DNA of 50,252 nt from positions 1 to 50,252 of the forward strand of contig NZ_MTAV01000125.1 in the NCBI RefSeq assembly GCF_002154695.1, given 5' to 3'. The notes beneath the pieces are model-generated. The model saw only the letters and a program-made list of their open reading frames with translations. It was not told the origin of the DNA and made no database searches. Of the stretch, positions 29,901-38,800 are shown one piece after another; position 1 is the first letter of the stretch; the number at the start of each line of letters is the position of its first letter. A program made the translations under genes and the position numbers. Source of the stretch: Nostoc sp. T09 (GTDB taxonomy: Bacteria > Cyanobacteriota > Cyanobacteriia > Cyanobacteriales > Nostocaceae).

Positions 29901-30428
29901 GAAGCGTTCGATAATATCAGGAGAATTTTCCACCAGGGTTTGGTACAGCCGTTGCGACTCTTGCAAAGCAGTTTCGGTAGGTTTGCGATACCTGCGGCAA
30001 GTTCTGCGGTCTATGCTTTTAGCTGCTTGACAACGAGTTTGGGTGTTTTGCCAAACATTACGAACTGCTTGAACCAATTGAGTCAGATGTTTGGGCGACT
30101 TGATGACATAATCATTCAACCCCGCTTTCATGGCTGCGACCGCAACTTCTTCGCTACCACAACTTGTAAACATAATCACGGGACAATCGCTAATCTGCGC
30201 TTTGAGAGTCCGCAAAACATCCAGTCCAGTTGTCCAGGGCAACTTATAATCGACGATCGCCAGATCAAAGTCTGGAGCGATCATCGCCTGCGCTAACTCA
30301 TCAGCATTAACAATTTCCTCAATGTGAAGCCCTAGTAAGTTCTGAGTCAGTGCTTGGACAATGAGAGCACGATCAACTGGATTACCATCGATTAGCAGAA
30401 TTCGTTGCAACAACTGCTCTCGGCTCAT
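26976..30428 (-). CDS. REC-PAS-GAF-PAS-PAS-GAF-HisKA_2 sensor kinase, candidate cyanobacteriochrome
   Basis: The 1150-residue product has a receiver (about 8-125, Asp60, Lys110), a PAS (about 160-275), a GAF (about 300-445), two PAS domains with PAC segments (about 490-745) and a second GAF (about 770-920). It ends in a HisKA_2-type kinase, with His960 in His-Arg-Val-Lys-Asn-Asn, and an ATPase domain. The second GAF has Cys863-His864 followed by Ile-x-Leu-Leu-Glu-Gln-Phe-Gln, the position and context of the bilin-binding cysteine of cyanobacteriochromes. Chromophore binding is inferred, not shown. The receiver has only one acidic pocket residue (Ile-Asp-Gly instead of Asp-Asp). It is co-transcribed with the downstream REC kinase. 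Confidence 0.92.
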   Translation of the reverse strand: MSREQLLQRILLIDGNPVDRALIVQALTQNLLGLHIEEIVNADELAQAMIAPDFDLAIVDYKLPWTTGLDVLRTLKAQISDCPVIMFTSCGSEEVAVAAMKAGLNDYVIKSPKHLTQLVQAVRNVWQNTQTRCQAAKSIDRRTCRRYRKPTETALQESQRLYQTLVENSPDIIERFDTQLRHLYTSPALTQLTGIPAEVFLGKTCRELGLPLAMINTWEAAAQALLTTGQKQIIEFETLTLNGVRSFEMAIAPELTRDNVIESILCISRDVTDRKAAEIALKRQAKQEQTLNRVVQSIRSSLDLSTIFSTAIAEVTELLGVHRTSIVQYFPERQCWQTLASDCKDASLTDITGLEIPDRGNPFAAQLKQLQVVRIDGMDSINDPINQKIAQIRPPAWLLTPIVVNDTIWGSLSLSKPVEEAPWKEEEVELARKVADQLAIAIQQAQLYQQVQQELSDRQRAEAALQQLNLELEQRVQERTAQLKMALSAAKMGTWNLNIQTKIVHWSPEEYELFGFQTDAQGRVLDQNGEVLSPYPNFQLFLSCVHPDDRDYVVQQTRQVIEQGSSYEVEYRQIRRDGNIRWVYSRGACVLDKQGQPVRLTGIAMDITNRKQAEAALRRSERWLQNFSKISAVVYTMVQEANGYIWFEYISPACKSIIEVTAEQAMQDATSILKLIHPEDLPTRAAIMARCIQNLEPFFMEYRMITPSGKLKWVQINSQVEPRENGAFAWHGVLQDVSEAYRQATQRKQAEAALRQQARLEHLLRLVTQEIRQSLDLDAILTTAVTEIRQTLQADRVAVYRFNSDWSGSFIVESVAPDWVKLVKPDIQKVWEDTHLQATRGGRYKNHETFAVEDIYTVGHQHCHIALLEQFQARAYAIAPIFYGDHLWGLLAVYQNASPRHWQSWEMELLQQISNQLAIAIQQSELYRQLQIELQERQQIEEQIRASLKEKEVLLREVYHRVKNNMQMVSSLLSLQAGSIDDPAVLKLLSESQRRVKTMALVHERLYRSENLARINFATYVQHLVNDLVRSYTCNKSFIRVFLEVADLELDLDTAVPCGLIINELISNALKYAFPNQQGEIILQFWLDDPEYYCLIVKDNGIGIPTHIDPQYTTSLGMQLIHGLTEQLGGTLQLDRQRGTQFKILLRKRL

Positions 30429-30953
30429 GAGGTTCCAACAGCTTTAAAAAAGATATATATATTTGGATGCTGATCTACATCCAATTTAAGCCACATTGGG
30501 TAAATATGCCGAAGTAAATATTTACCCTGGGGATAAGGTAGACGAGAAGAGAATTTTAGCCTTATTTATTTTTCTTCACCTAAGCTATATCGATTTTTAC
30601 CTTTCTATTTCATGTAACTATAAATAGTATGTTAATAGCCAGACTGTGCCAAAACTGCAAATTTGACGCTTGTATATTTAAATAAGTGTAGTGAATCAAA
30701 TACACGGTGGTTTTGAGAAACCGAGCTTACGAGCGATCGCCTACACTCTCAAAAGTCAAAGAAAAAGAATTCAGAATTCAGAAATCAGTATGCAATTAGT
30801 GGGGGCTTGTGACCCGCCGCTAATTGAAGACCACCAAATTGAAAATTTGGTGGGGGCTTGATACCCCTAAGTCATCCACCACTCGCACACTCGTCATTCT
30901 GACTCCTGGCTCCTGACTCCTGACTACTTCTTGGTAAACTTTTACTAAGTAGA
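30429..30953. other. intergenic region with palindromic element
   Basis: No coding sequence is seen in 525 bases between two minus-strand kinase genes. The first 300 bases are AT-rich and should carry the promoter of the 1150-residue kinase. A palindromic element lies at 30793-30862. Around 30900-30930 CTGGCTCCTGACTCCTGACT repeats are found. Confidence 0.5.
30793..30862. repeat. paired palindromes with GGGGGCTTG
   Basis: CAATTAG (30793-30799) pairs with CTAATTG (30820-30826). CCACCAAATT (30831-30840) pairs with AATTTGGTGG (30844-30853) over a 3-base loop. The sequence GTGGGGGCTTG occurs twice, at 30799 and 30852, once in each half. The structure suggests a small palindromic mobile or REP-like element. 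Confidence 0.5.
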
Positions 30954-32129
30954 TTACAGTTTCAGCAACGGCAGTATGACAGTAAAGGTCGTACCTATGC
31001 CAACTTTGCTATCGAGTAAAATCTCGCCTCCATGTGCATCAACACACTTTTTGACAATTGCTAAACCTAAGCCTGTACCAGGAATAGAACCGACATTTTC
31101 TGCACGTTGGAAAGGCTGAAATAATCGTTTTTGGTCTGGTTCGGGAATGCCAATCCCCCAATCTTGAATTCGGAAAGCGATCGCATTCTTTTGACCCATT
31201 AGTTCAAAGTTTACTGTACCGCCTGGTAGGGAATACTTAATCGCATTAGTCAGCAAATTTCCTAAAATATGCCGCAGAAGACTCTCATCCCAAACTGCAT
31301 CTCTAAATTCTCCAACACTTGTAAACTCAAGCTTGAGATGCTTGTCCTTGGCAGTTATTTGAGCTTCTTCAATTAGTTGACGGCAGAAGATTTGTAAATC
31401 GAGGGAGACGAGTTCACACTGGAGTTTACCTGAATCCGCTTGACCGATTAATGAAACCTCATCCAATAGCTGCGCCATATTTTTGATTGCCGAGCGAATA
31501 ATTTTAAAGTGAGAACTTTTCTTCTCTTTGGTTAATTTTTCATCGCTATTTTGTAGCAATCCAGCAGCTAGGAGGATCGTATTTAAGGGATTGCGGATGT
31601 CATGAGAGATCATTGATACAAATTCGGATTTAAACTGGTTAATTTCTTGAGCTTTTACCAGTTCGGCTGTGCGTTCTTCAACCCGGTTTTCTAATGTTTT
31701 ATTAGTTGTCCGTAATGATTCCAAAACTTGTTTGCGCTCGATCGCATAATGTATAGAGCGAACCAACACCTCGACATTTACCTGTCGTTTGAGTAAATAA
31801 TCTTGTGCCCCTTGCCGCACTGCTTCAATCGCTAGGGCTTCGTCATTGGTATTTGTGAGGACAACAATCGGTAGCCAAGGGGCATAATCAATCAGTGTTG
31901 GCAAGGATGACAATCCTTCGCTATCAGGTAGGGTAAGATCCAACAAAATGACATCATAGGAGCATAATACCCTGTCCTTAGTTAATTCCTGGAGCGCATT
32001 CTGCAAGCGCTGAACATGAACCACACTAAAGTCTTTGGATTGGGCTTGCTTCAGAAACTCTTGTAACAATCTCGCTTCTGCTAGGTTGTCCTCAATCAAC
32101 AAGATTTTTACTGAGCCTGTAGCCATCAT
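30954..32129 (-). CDS. response regulator-histidine kinase (REC-HisKA-HATPase)
   Basis: The 391-residue protein has a receiver (about 7-128, Glu13/Asp14, phosphoacceptor Asp64, Lys114), a short coiled-coil linker (about 135-165), then a kinase with His176 in Ser-His-Asp-Ile-Arg-Asn-Pro-Leu. The C-terminal ATPase has Gly-Thr-Gly-Leu-Gly-Leu-Ala-Ile. AGGAGG and AGGAA precede the double ATG. It shares its architecture and near-identical C-terminal blocks with the gene at 25823-26974. The next upstream genes on the strand are the Rcp1-like regulator and phytochrome, which makes a phosphorelay link plausible. Confidence 0.92.
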   Translation of the reverse strand: MMATGSVKILLIEDNLAEARLLQEFLKQAQSKDFSVVHVQRLQNALQELTKDRVLCSYDVILLDLTLPDSEGLSSLPTLIDYAPWLPIVVLTNTNDEALAIEAVRQGAQDYLLKRQVNVEVLVRSIHYAIERKQVLESLRTTNKTLENRVEERTAELVKAQEINQFKSEFVSMISHDIRNPLNTILLAAGLLQNSDEKLTKEKKSSHFKIIRSAIKNMAQLLDEVSLIGQADSGKLQCELVSLDLQIFCRQLIEEAQITAKDKHLKLEFTSVGEFRDAVWDESLLRHILGNLLTNAIKYSLPGGTVNFELMGQKNAIAFRIQDWGIGIPEPDQKRLFQPFQRAENVGSIPGTGLGLAIVKKCVDAHGGEILLDSKVGIGTTFTVILPLLKL

Positions 32130-32335
32130 TTCCTGGTTCTACCTCCTCTATCTAGAAAGAGTGCTGAGTGCTGAGTCAAGGGTCAAAAGGCAATACGGTT
32201 CAGTTAAGAAAATTCCTCTGTGGAGGCAAGGGAACAGGGAACGGGGAACAGGGGCAGACAAAACAGGCTTATCTGAACTGTATTGGGTCAAAAGGCAATA
32301 GGCAATGGTCATTAGTGATTTCCCCCTTGTCCCAT

Positions 32336-32388
32336 TTCTCCCCACCCTCTCCCACACTCCCCACCCTCTCCCACACTCCCCACACTCC
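32336..32388. repeat. CCCACACTCC minisatellite, left part
   Basis: Units of CCCACACTCC and CCCACCCTCT alternate in this stretch. The same CCCACACTCC units resume at 32562-32592, directly after the MITE-like element. The element therefore appears to have inserted into the array. Confidence 0.65.
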
Positions 32389-32561
32389 CAGGGCCGTTTC
32401 ATTCGTAATGGTATGTATTTTGTCAATATGATTGGCGATAAATATCAGAGCAAAAGTCATAAATTGTTGACCATCTTGATGCCTAAGATTGAATACCAAG
32501 CTCGTTTTTTATCTCCTGAATCCTTGCATTTTCAAGCCTTTTAGGGAATGAAACAGCCCTG
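32389..32561. mobile_element. MITE-like element, 173 bp with 16-bp inverted ends
   Basis: CAGGGCCGTTTCATTC (32389-32404) and GAATGAAACAGCCCTG (32546-32561) are inverted copies matching at 15 of 16 positions. The inside is ordinary AT-rich sequence with no transposase. Both flanks are the same CCCACACTCC minisatellite, which points to insertion but hides any target duplication. The parent transposon family cannot be named from the ends alone. Confidence 0.6.
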
Positions 32562-32611
32562 CCCACACTCCCCACACTCCCCACACTCCCTGCTCCCCTG
32601 CTCCCCTGCTC

Positions 32612-33058
32612 TTACTCCGATGGCAATGTGGCAGTAGAGAGCCAAAACTCTTCAATACCTTTGACGATTTGAAAGAGCTGGCTAAGGTTACGAGATTTAG
32701 TGATATAGCAATTCACGTGCAAATCGTAACTATGAAAAATATCATCCTCGTTTCTGGAGGTTGTGAGCACAACTACCGGAATGCGTTTCAGTGTGGGGTC
32801 GGCTTTAATTTCCGCCAACACCTCACGGCCATCCTTTTTAGGTAGGTTTAAATCCAAGAGAATGAGGTCAGGGCGTGAAGCATCAGCATATTCACCTTCT
32901 TGGCGTAAATAAGCCATAGCGTCCATGCCATCCCTGACTGTTACCACTCGGTGTGGTACTGTGCTATTTTTTAGCGCTTCTTGGATTAGACGGATATCGG
33001 CTTTATTATCCTCGACCAAAAAGATCGTTTTGTGTTTTTCTTCCGTTTCTACGCTCAC
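32612..33058 (-). CDS. rcp1: Rcp1-like response regulator of the phytochrome
   Basis: The single-domain receiver has 148 residues from the GTG at 33058, which has GGAGG 8 bases upstream; an ATG at 33106 would add 16 residues. Phosphoacceptor Asp69 lies in Leu-Leu-Asp-Leu-Asn-Leu-Pro, with the acidic pair Glu16/Asp17 and the Thr-Thr-Ser-Arg-Asn-Glu-Asp-Asp-Ile segment typical of Rcp1. The gene overlaps the 3' end of the phytochrome gene by 53 bases, so the two are translationally linked. By analogy with Cph1-Rcp1 it receives phosphate from the phytochrome. It has no output domain and must signal through a partner. Confidence 0.9.
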   Translation of the reverse strand: MSVETEEKHKTIFLVEDNKADIRLIQEALKNSTVPHRVVTVRDGMDAMAYLRQEGEYADASRPDLILLDLNLPKKDGREVLAEIKADPTLKRIPVVVLTTSRNEDDIFHSYDLHVNCYITKSRNLSQLFQIVKGIEEFWLSTATLPSE

Positions 33059-35309
33059 GCTCGCGGCCTCCAACTGGAATCGTAAAGTAGAAGGTTGCAC
33101 CCTCATCTAGCTGTGACTCTACCCAGATTCGTCCCCGATGACATTCAATAATTTTCTTACAGATTGCCAGGCCCATGCCAGTGCCGGGATACTCTTCTCT
33201 TGTGTGTAGACGCTGAAAGATGACGAAAATGCGCTCGCTAAATCGCGGATCGAGGCCAATACCGTTATCCCGCACAGAGAACAACCACTCATCTTCTAAT
33301 CTTTCTGCTCCGATATGAATTTGTGGCGGTTTGTCACTGCGGAATTTGATGGCGTTGGCAATCAGGTTTTGAAATAGCTGCATTAATTGTGTACTATCAG
33401 CCATCACAGTAGGTAGGGGATCGTGGGTAATCACTGCCCCAGTTTCATGAATGCGTCCTCGCAAATTGCTGAGGCTGCGATTTAAAGGCTTTTCTACCTC
33501 AGTTAGCCCAAAGGCGATCGCTTGCATATCTACTTTAGAGTATGCTAGTACGTCATCAATGAGCGTTTGCATTAGACTAACTCCCTCAACGGCAAAGTTA
33601 ATAAATTCCTTTGCGTCTTCGTCGAGTTCTTCTTCGTAGCGCATCTCTAATAGCTGCACATAGTTTGCCACTTGATTTAACGGTTCTTGTAAATCATGGG
33701 AAGCGACATAGGCAAACTTTTTCAGTTCAGCATTAGAACGTTCTAAATCTTGCGCTAACTGCGCCAGTTCATCGGCTTGACGCAAAACAATATTGATGAT
33801 GGCTTTGCGCAGTTCCAAAGCTGCTTTGATTTCGACAAATTGCCAAGGTAAAGATGTTAGACGAACTGTTTCTTTCCACAGTTCAAATGATTTTCGGGGA
33901 ACGAGGCGCAAATTTCCTTGTGATTGGTTGACTTCAAACGCTTCATTGGGATTACCTCCCCAATTTACTGTTTGAATGACTTCTGGTCGAAACCACAACA
34001 CATAATTGCGCTTGGAAATTGGAATTGCTAACAAACCGCTGGCGACATTTTTAAATCTTTCAGCATCAGGATAAATGCGCGGTAGAGAATCTGTATAGAA
34101 TACTTCTTCATCGACATTATTCTTGAGCCATTGGACTAAAAAATTCAAGTCTTCTTCTTTGGGAGTCTCGCCAATAACTGTGCAATTATCCCCAAAACAT
34201 ACAGCTGCGCCTTGAGCACTCGTTAAATCTAGGAGATTCGGCTGGTGTTTAACTAAACCATCGATAAAATTCTCCTCTTGGGACATATATTCCATCAAAA
34301 CTGACTGAATATATGCCAAATTCATCCGGTAATCGTAATCTTCTGTTTCTTCTCTGGCTGAGATTTCTGTAAATATCACTCTTCCCAAAAATTCGCAGGC
34401 TTTACGCAATTCATAGGAAACATATTTAGGCGTCTGATGGTGACAAGCAATTAAACCCCAGAGTTTGCCATCTTTAATTAAAGAAATAGTCAAAGAAGCA
34501 CCTACACCCATGTTGTGCAAGTACTCTAAATGACAAGCAGCAGCAGTTCGCAAAATTGAATTAGTTAAATCAATTGGACGTTGGCTTGTCGGATTATTCA
34601 CCGGAATAATTTGTACAGGCTCAGAATATGAATCTGGTATTAATCTGATGAAATTGGAAGCGAATAATTTTCTTGCTGGTTTAGGAATATCTGACTCTGG
34701 GTAGTGTAAGCCCAAGTAAGGTTCCATGCTGTCCAACTTTTCTTCAGCAATTACAGAGCCATGCCCATCTTCATCAAATTTATATAGCATTACTCTGTCA
34801 AATCCAGTTACTTTTCGTACTTCCTGGACAATTATTTGACAGAAATCGCGGAGATTAGTTGTTTTTTCTAGCTGGTTAATAGAGGCTCTAGCTAGATGAT
34901 AAAAACTTAAAAATGGGATGCTTTCTTGAGAAATAGCTGGCTCTAATTCTAAAATCAAAATGCCTTCGGGATTGCGATGAAAAATGGCATCAAATACTAC
35001 GTAATCATCACCTTTTTTTCTCACCCAAACTTTAGTCGGATTAATATAATCGAGATTTCCTTCTAATATTCCGGCTTTAATTCTTTCTATTTGGAAAGGA
35101 TCGAGTAACTCTTCTAGTTTTTTTTGCAATACATTTTCGGGCAAGATTCCGAAAACATTCCATGTATTATTACTAACTTGGATAATTTTTAGCTCAGGCT
35201 CCTCCAATACCAAAAGGACGCCATGAGACTGAACTCGACTAGAAATATGAATCGGTGCTTCTTTCAAGCTACTAACATTAATACCTTGCACTTCTAATTC
35301 TGTCGCCAT
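33006..35309 (-). CDS. cph1: Cph1-type phytochrome histidine kinase
   Basis: The 767-residue product matches Cph1 over its length: PAS (about 15-125), GAF (about 140-320), PHY (about 330-510) and a HisKA-HATPase module. Key residues fall at the Cph1 positions. The bilin-binding Cys259-His260, Asp207 in Asp-Ile-Pro, His290, and the phospho-histidine His538 in Ser-His-Asp-Leu-Gln-Glu-Pro-Leu are all present, and the tongue motif Pro-Arg-x-Ser-Phe is intact. AGAGGAG lies 7 bases before the ATG. It should bind phycocyanobilin and act as a red/far-red switch. The C-terminus extends about 20 charged residues past the usual end, overlapping the rcp1-like gene. Confidence 0.96.
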   Translation of the reverse strand: MATELEVQGINVSSLKEAPIHISSRVQSHGVLLVLEEPELKIIQVSNNTWNVFGILPENVLQKKLEELLDPFQIERIKAGILEGNLDYINPTKVWVRKKGDDYVVFDAIFHRNPEGILILELEPAISQESIPFLSFYHLARASINQLEKTTNLRDFCQIIVQEVRKVTGFDRVMLYKFDEDGHGSVIAEEKLDSMEPYLGLHYPESDIPKPARKLFASNFIRLIPDSYSEPVQIIPVNNPTSQRPIDLTNSILRTAAACHLEYLHNMGVGASLTISLIKDGKLWGLIACHHQTPKYVSYELRKACEFLGRVIFTEISAREETEDYDYRMNLAYIQSVLMEYMSQEENFIDGLVKHQPNLLDLTSAQGAAVCFGDNCTVIGETPKEEDLNFLVQWLKNNVDEEVFYTDSLPRIYPDAERFKNVASGLLAIPISKRNYVLWFRPEVIQTVNWGGNPNEAFEVNQSQGNLRLVPRKSFELWKETVRLTSLPWQFVEIKAALELRKAIINIVLRQADELAQLAQDLERSNAELKKFAYVASHDLQEPLNQVANYVQLLEMRYEEELDEDAKEFINFAVEGVSLMQTLIDDVLAYSKVDMQAIAFGLTEVEKPLNRSLSNLRGRIHETGAVITHDPLPTVMADSTQLMQLFQNLIANAIKFRSDKPPQIHIGAERLEDEWLFSVRDNGIGLDPRFSERIFVIFQRLHTREEYPGTGMGLAICKKIIECHRGRIWVESQLDEGATFYFTIPVGGRERERRNGRKTQNDLFGRG

Positions 35310-35834
35310 TAAGATTCTCCTCTATTGGACGGGAGCATCAAAAGTAATGTATCAATAAGTGTTAATTACTTATTGAACTTTGCATACTACTTTAGATGTT
35401 TAAAATTTAGTTGCAGATAGCGAGATGAATGCCTAGGCTGGAATCATTTTCTTGAGTAATATATCGTTCAAAATGTCCCGATTGCCAGAGGCAGGAAATC
35501 AACAATGCGAATGCGAAAAAACTTGATAATCACCTACTATATATCATTTTTTACTATATATTTAATTCCCTAATTCACTGCGCTAGCTTGATTATTTTTA
35601 TGCTAATACTTTTAATTTTTCAGTAGCATCACGCAGTGTCTCCCTTGTCTGCAATTCACAGTTTAACAGTCAGAAAACTTATGTAGGGATAAGAAATATG
35701 AAAAACATGTGATTAAATCAACTACCAAATGTGTAGTTGTGTTAAATCAAACTTGCAGTTAGCCATTCAAAAAATATTTAAACCTCGTCTATGTAGAAAC
35801 CCGTTTTTATTAAATTAGTTAGCTTATTCGTGCG
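35310..35834. other. intergenic region upstream of the phytochrome
   Basis: No coding sequence is seen in these 525 AT-rich bases. The phytochrome promoter should lie near 35330-35450. A 24-base direct repeat shared with 40128-40151 lies at 35778-35801, close to the 3' end of the hybrid kinase gene. Confidence 0.5.
35778..35801. repeat. 24-base direct repeat, right of kinase 3' end
   Basis: TTAAACCTCGTCTATGT followed by AGAAACC matches 40128-40151 with one mismatch in 24 bases and in the same orientation. The two copies bracket the hybrid kinase and XRE genes, 4.35 kb apart. Confidence 0.65.
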
Positions 35835-38800
35835 TCATAGGTTGCGCCTCAATAGCTTGGCGATCGCCCGCACTAATGTGTCTGGCTCCACAGGTTTGGC
35901 TAAATGCTGTTGAAACCCAGTGTGCAAGGCTTGCTGTTGGTCGCCTTCTCCAGCGTAAGCCGTAAGCGCGATCGCCTTCACCTGTCCTCCCTGCTCTAGT
36001 GGTAATCTCCTGACTTGTCGCATCAACATATAGCCATCCATATCTGGCATCCCAATGTCGCTAATCAGCACATCGGGCGGAGATTGCGTGAACGCCAAAA
36101 ATCCTGCGCTTGCGGTTGCGGCAGTCGTAACGCTTGCACCTGCTTGCTCTAAGACAAACGCCACAAATTCGCGTGAATCGGTTTCATCGTCAATCACCAG
36201 AATTTGTAAACCTTCTAAAGGTCTGAGTGCTGAGTACTGAGTGCTGGGTGCTAAATTCTCAGTCCTCAGTTCTCGGTTCTCAGTCCTTAGCAACGGCAGT
36301 TTGACCGTAAACATCGCTCCCAATCCTTCGCCTGCACTGGCGACTTCGACTGTACCGCCGTGCAACTCGACTAAGTGACGGACGATCGCCAACCCTAACC
36401 CCAATCCGCCAAACTTGCGCGTGGTTGCGCCGTCCTCCTGCCGGAAATGGTCAAAGACATGGGGCAGGAAAGTTGCCGAAATGCCTTTGCCGTTGTCGCT
36501 GACGGTAATCTGCGCTTGCCCATTAACCTGTTCTAATCGCACCTCCACTCGTCCTCCTACGGGCGTAAACTTCACGGCATTGGAGAGTAAGTTCCACACG
36601 ACTTGCTGTAAACGGGTTGCATCACCGGAGACTTGTCCGACTTCAGAATCCAACTTGGCTTCTACCGCAACGGATTTAGCGTCTGCGGCAAGCCGCACGG
36701 TTTCGATCGCGCCTCGAATCGTAGCGGCTAAATGAACTGGACTGACATTTAGACTAAGTTTTCCTTGCAGAATGCGGGAGACATCCAGCAAGTCTTCAAT
36801 AAGTTCCGATTGCAACTTTGCGTTCCGTTCGATCGTTGTGAGGGCTTGAGCAGTTTTGGCTGCGTCCAGCTTGCCGTTTTGCAAAAGTCTTGACCAACCG
36901 AGAATTGGGTTGAGGGGCGATCGCAATTCGTGAGAGAGTACAGCTAAAAATTCGTCTTTAATACGATTCGTCTGTTCGGCTTCTGCCCGTGCCGCTTGTG
37001 CCTGTTGAAGCAATCGCTCGCGTTCGGCTTCCGTCTGCCGTTGTTCGATCAAATCGGCAGCTTGGCGAGCCAGTAAATCGAGAAATCGCAACTGGCGATC
37101 GCTTGGTCGATAGTGGGTACGCCAGTGGTTGGAAACCATGCCGATTAATCTACCAGAGCGGGTAATCAGCGGCGTGGACTGAGCCGAGAGATAGCCCGCC
37201 TCCATAAGCAGCCGCAGAGAACCATGCGAGTCTTCGCTTTCGGGTACATCAAAATCGACAAAGCTACGCTCGCCAACTCGCAGAGCAACGCCGCAGGAGG
37301 TATTAAAACTGGCATCGATGCGGCAGAAAGGCTCAGACATCTCTAGTGGTATGTTTTGCGAGGCAAGCATCACCAGTTCGTTGGTTGCAGCATCCAGCAG
37401 TTGCAGCGTCCCTGCCTGAGCCTGGGTAATGGTGATCGCGGCAGCAATAATCTCTTGGTACAGGATTTGAAAGTCGCCTTCTGTGACCAATCGCGCCCCC
37501 AGTTCCCGCAGCAGTTGCGTGTCTTGTAAATCGGCGGCAACAGCTTCCTCCGCACGGGCACGCTCCAGCCGGGGAAAGATATGGTTGGCTAACTCACGGA
37601 ACAAGTCAATCTCATCCTCTTGCCACTGACGCGGGCGCGAATCATAGCCGTTGAAGAGAAACTTCCATTGCCCTTCACGCAGCAACGGTACGTGGATGAA
37701 TGCCTGAATATTGAGGACGGCGCAGTTCTGTGCATGGGTACGCGCATCCGTGTTCGTATCGTTGACGATAATGATGTCTCCAGCCCGTACCGCCGTGTAG
37801 AATGCTTCGGTCACAAATTCAGAGATGCGATACGTGCCAATCAAGTTTGGTGCGTCTTCTCGATGCCAAGTGTGATGCACGATCGCCCGCTCTTGGGCTT
37901 CGTCCACATCGACAAAGGCACAGATGGAAAGATTCAAATACGAGCCGATTTTTGCACCGACGGTCTGCATTATTTCGTCAGCCGTGGTGAGACGGGCACA
38001 ATCGTTTTGGATTTCAGCGAGAAAAGCGAGATTGGCTTCGCGGCGTTTGCGATCGGTGATATCGCTTGCTTCGCCAAACCATTCGACAATTTCACCCGTA
38101 GCATTGAGCAATGGAACGGCGCGTGAATACGTCCACCCAATCGTCCCGTCTGCCCGGATAACGCGATGCTCCAACTCAAATAAACCTTTAGCTTCAATGG
38201 CGGCATGAATGGCTGCTAGCACTTGCGCCCGATCGTCTGGGTGGATATAGTTTTGCAGCCAGTTCCGGCTCGGCTTTGGAGTGTCGGCAAGAAAATTTCC
38301 GCCCTGAAGCTCCTGCATCTCGCTCCAGTCGGCACTCATGCGATACAGGACATTTGAGCTGGCACTGATTAAAGTGCGGAATCGTTCCTCAGATTCGCGC
38401 AGCGTAGCTTCGGCTTCAACGGTGGCTGTTATGTCCGGCGTAGCTCCGACATGACCGAGATACGCACCGTCCGAGCCGAACAATGGCTGAGCGAACGATT
38501 CCACCCAACGCCATTCGCTGTCGTACCGCCGAGAGCGAACGCGCCCGTGCCAAGGTTGTCGCGTCCGAACCGCCTCCATAAAGCCTGCAACAAACTTTTC
38601 GGCATCATCGGGATGAAGCAGTTTCTCCCAACCTTTGCCGCTGATTTCCTCGGCAGTCTTACCCGCGAAGTTAATGAAATACTGGTTGACCCAGACGTTC
38701 TTGCCTTCTGCATCCTGCTGCCACATCAACACCGGAATAGTATTTGCGAACGTGCGAAATTTTTCTTCCGATTCGCGCAACCGTTCTTCAACGCGCTTGC

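Larger units (their letters stand above)
32130..32611. other. intergenic region made of repeats and a MITE-like element
   Basis: These 482 bases hold GTGCTGAGT repeats (about 32160-32175), GGGAACAGG repeats (about 32228-32255), a TCATT-type heptamer segment (about 32300), a CCCACACTCC minisatellite interrupted by a 173-bp element with inverted ends, and GCTCCCCTGCTCCCCTGCT near 32590. Several overlapping frames exist on both strands but encode low-complexity sequence only. Confidence 0.6.

Noticed and set aside
32168-32544. Several overlapping frames on both strands in the repeat-rich gap
   Set aside because: They translate the minisatellite and the MITE-like element into low-complexity sequence and have no ribosome binding sites.
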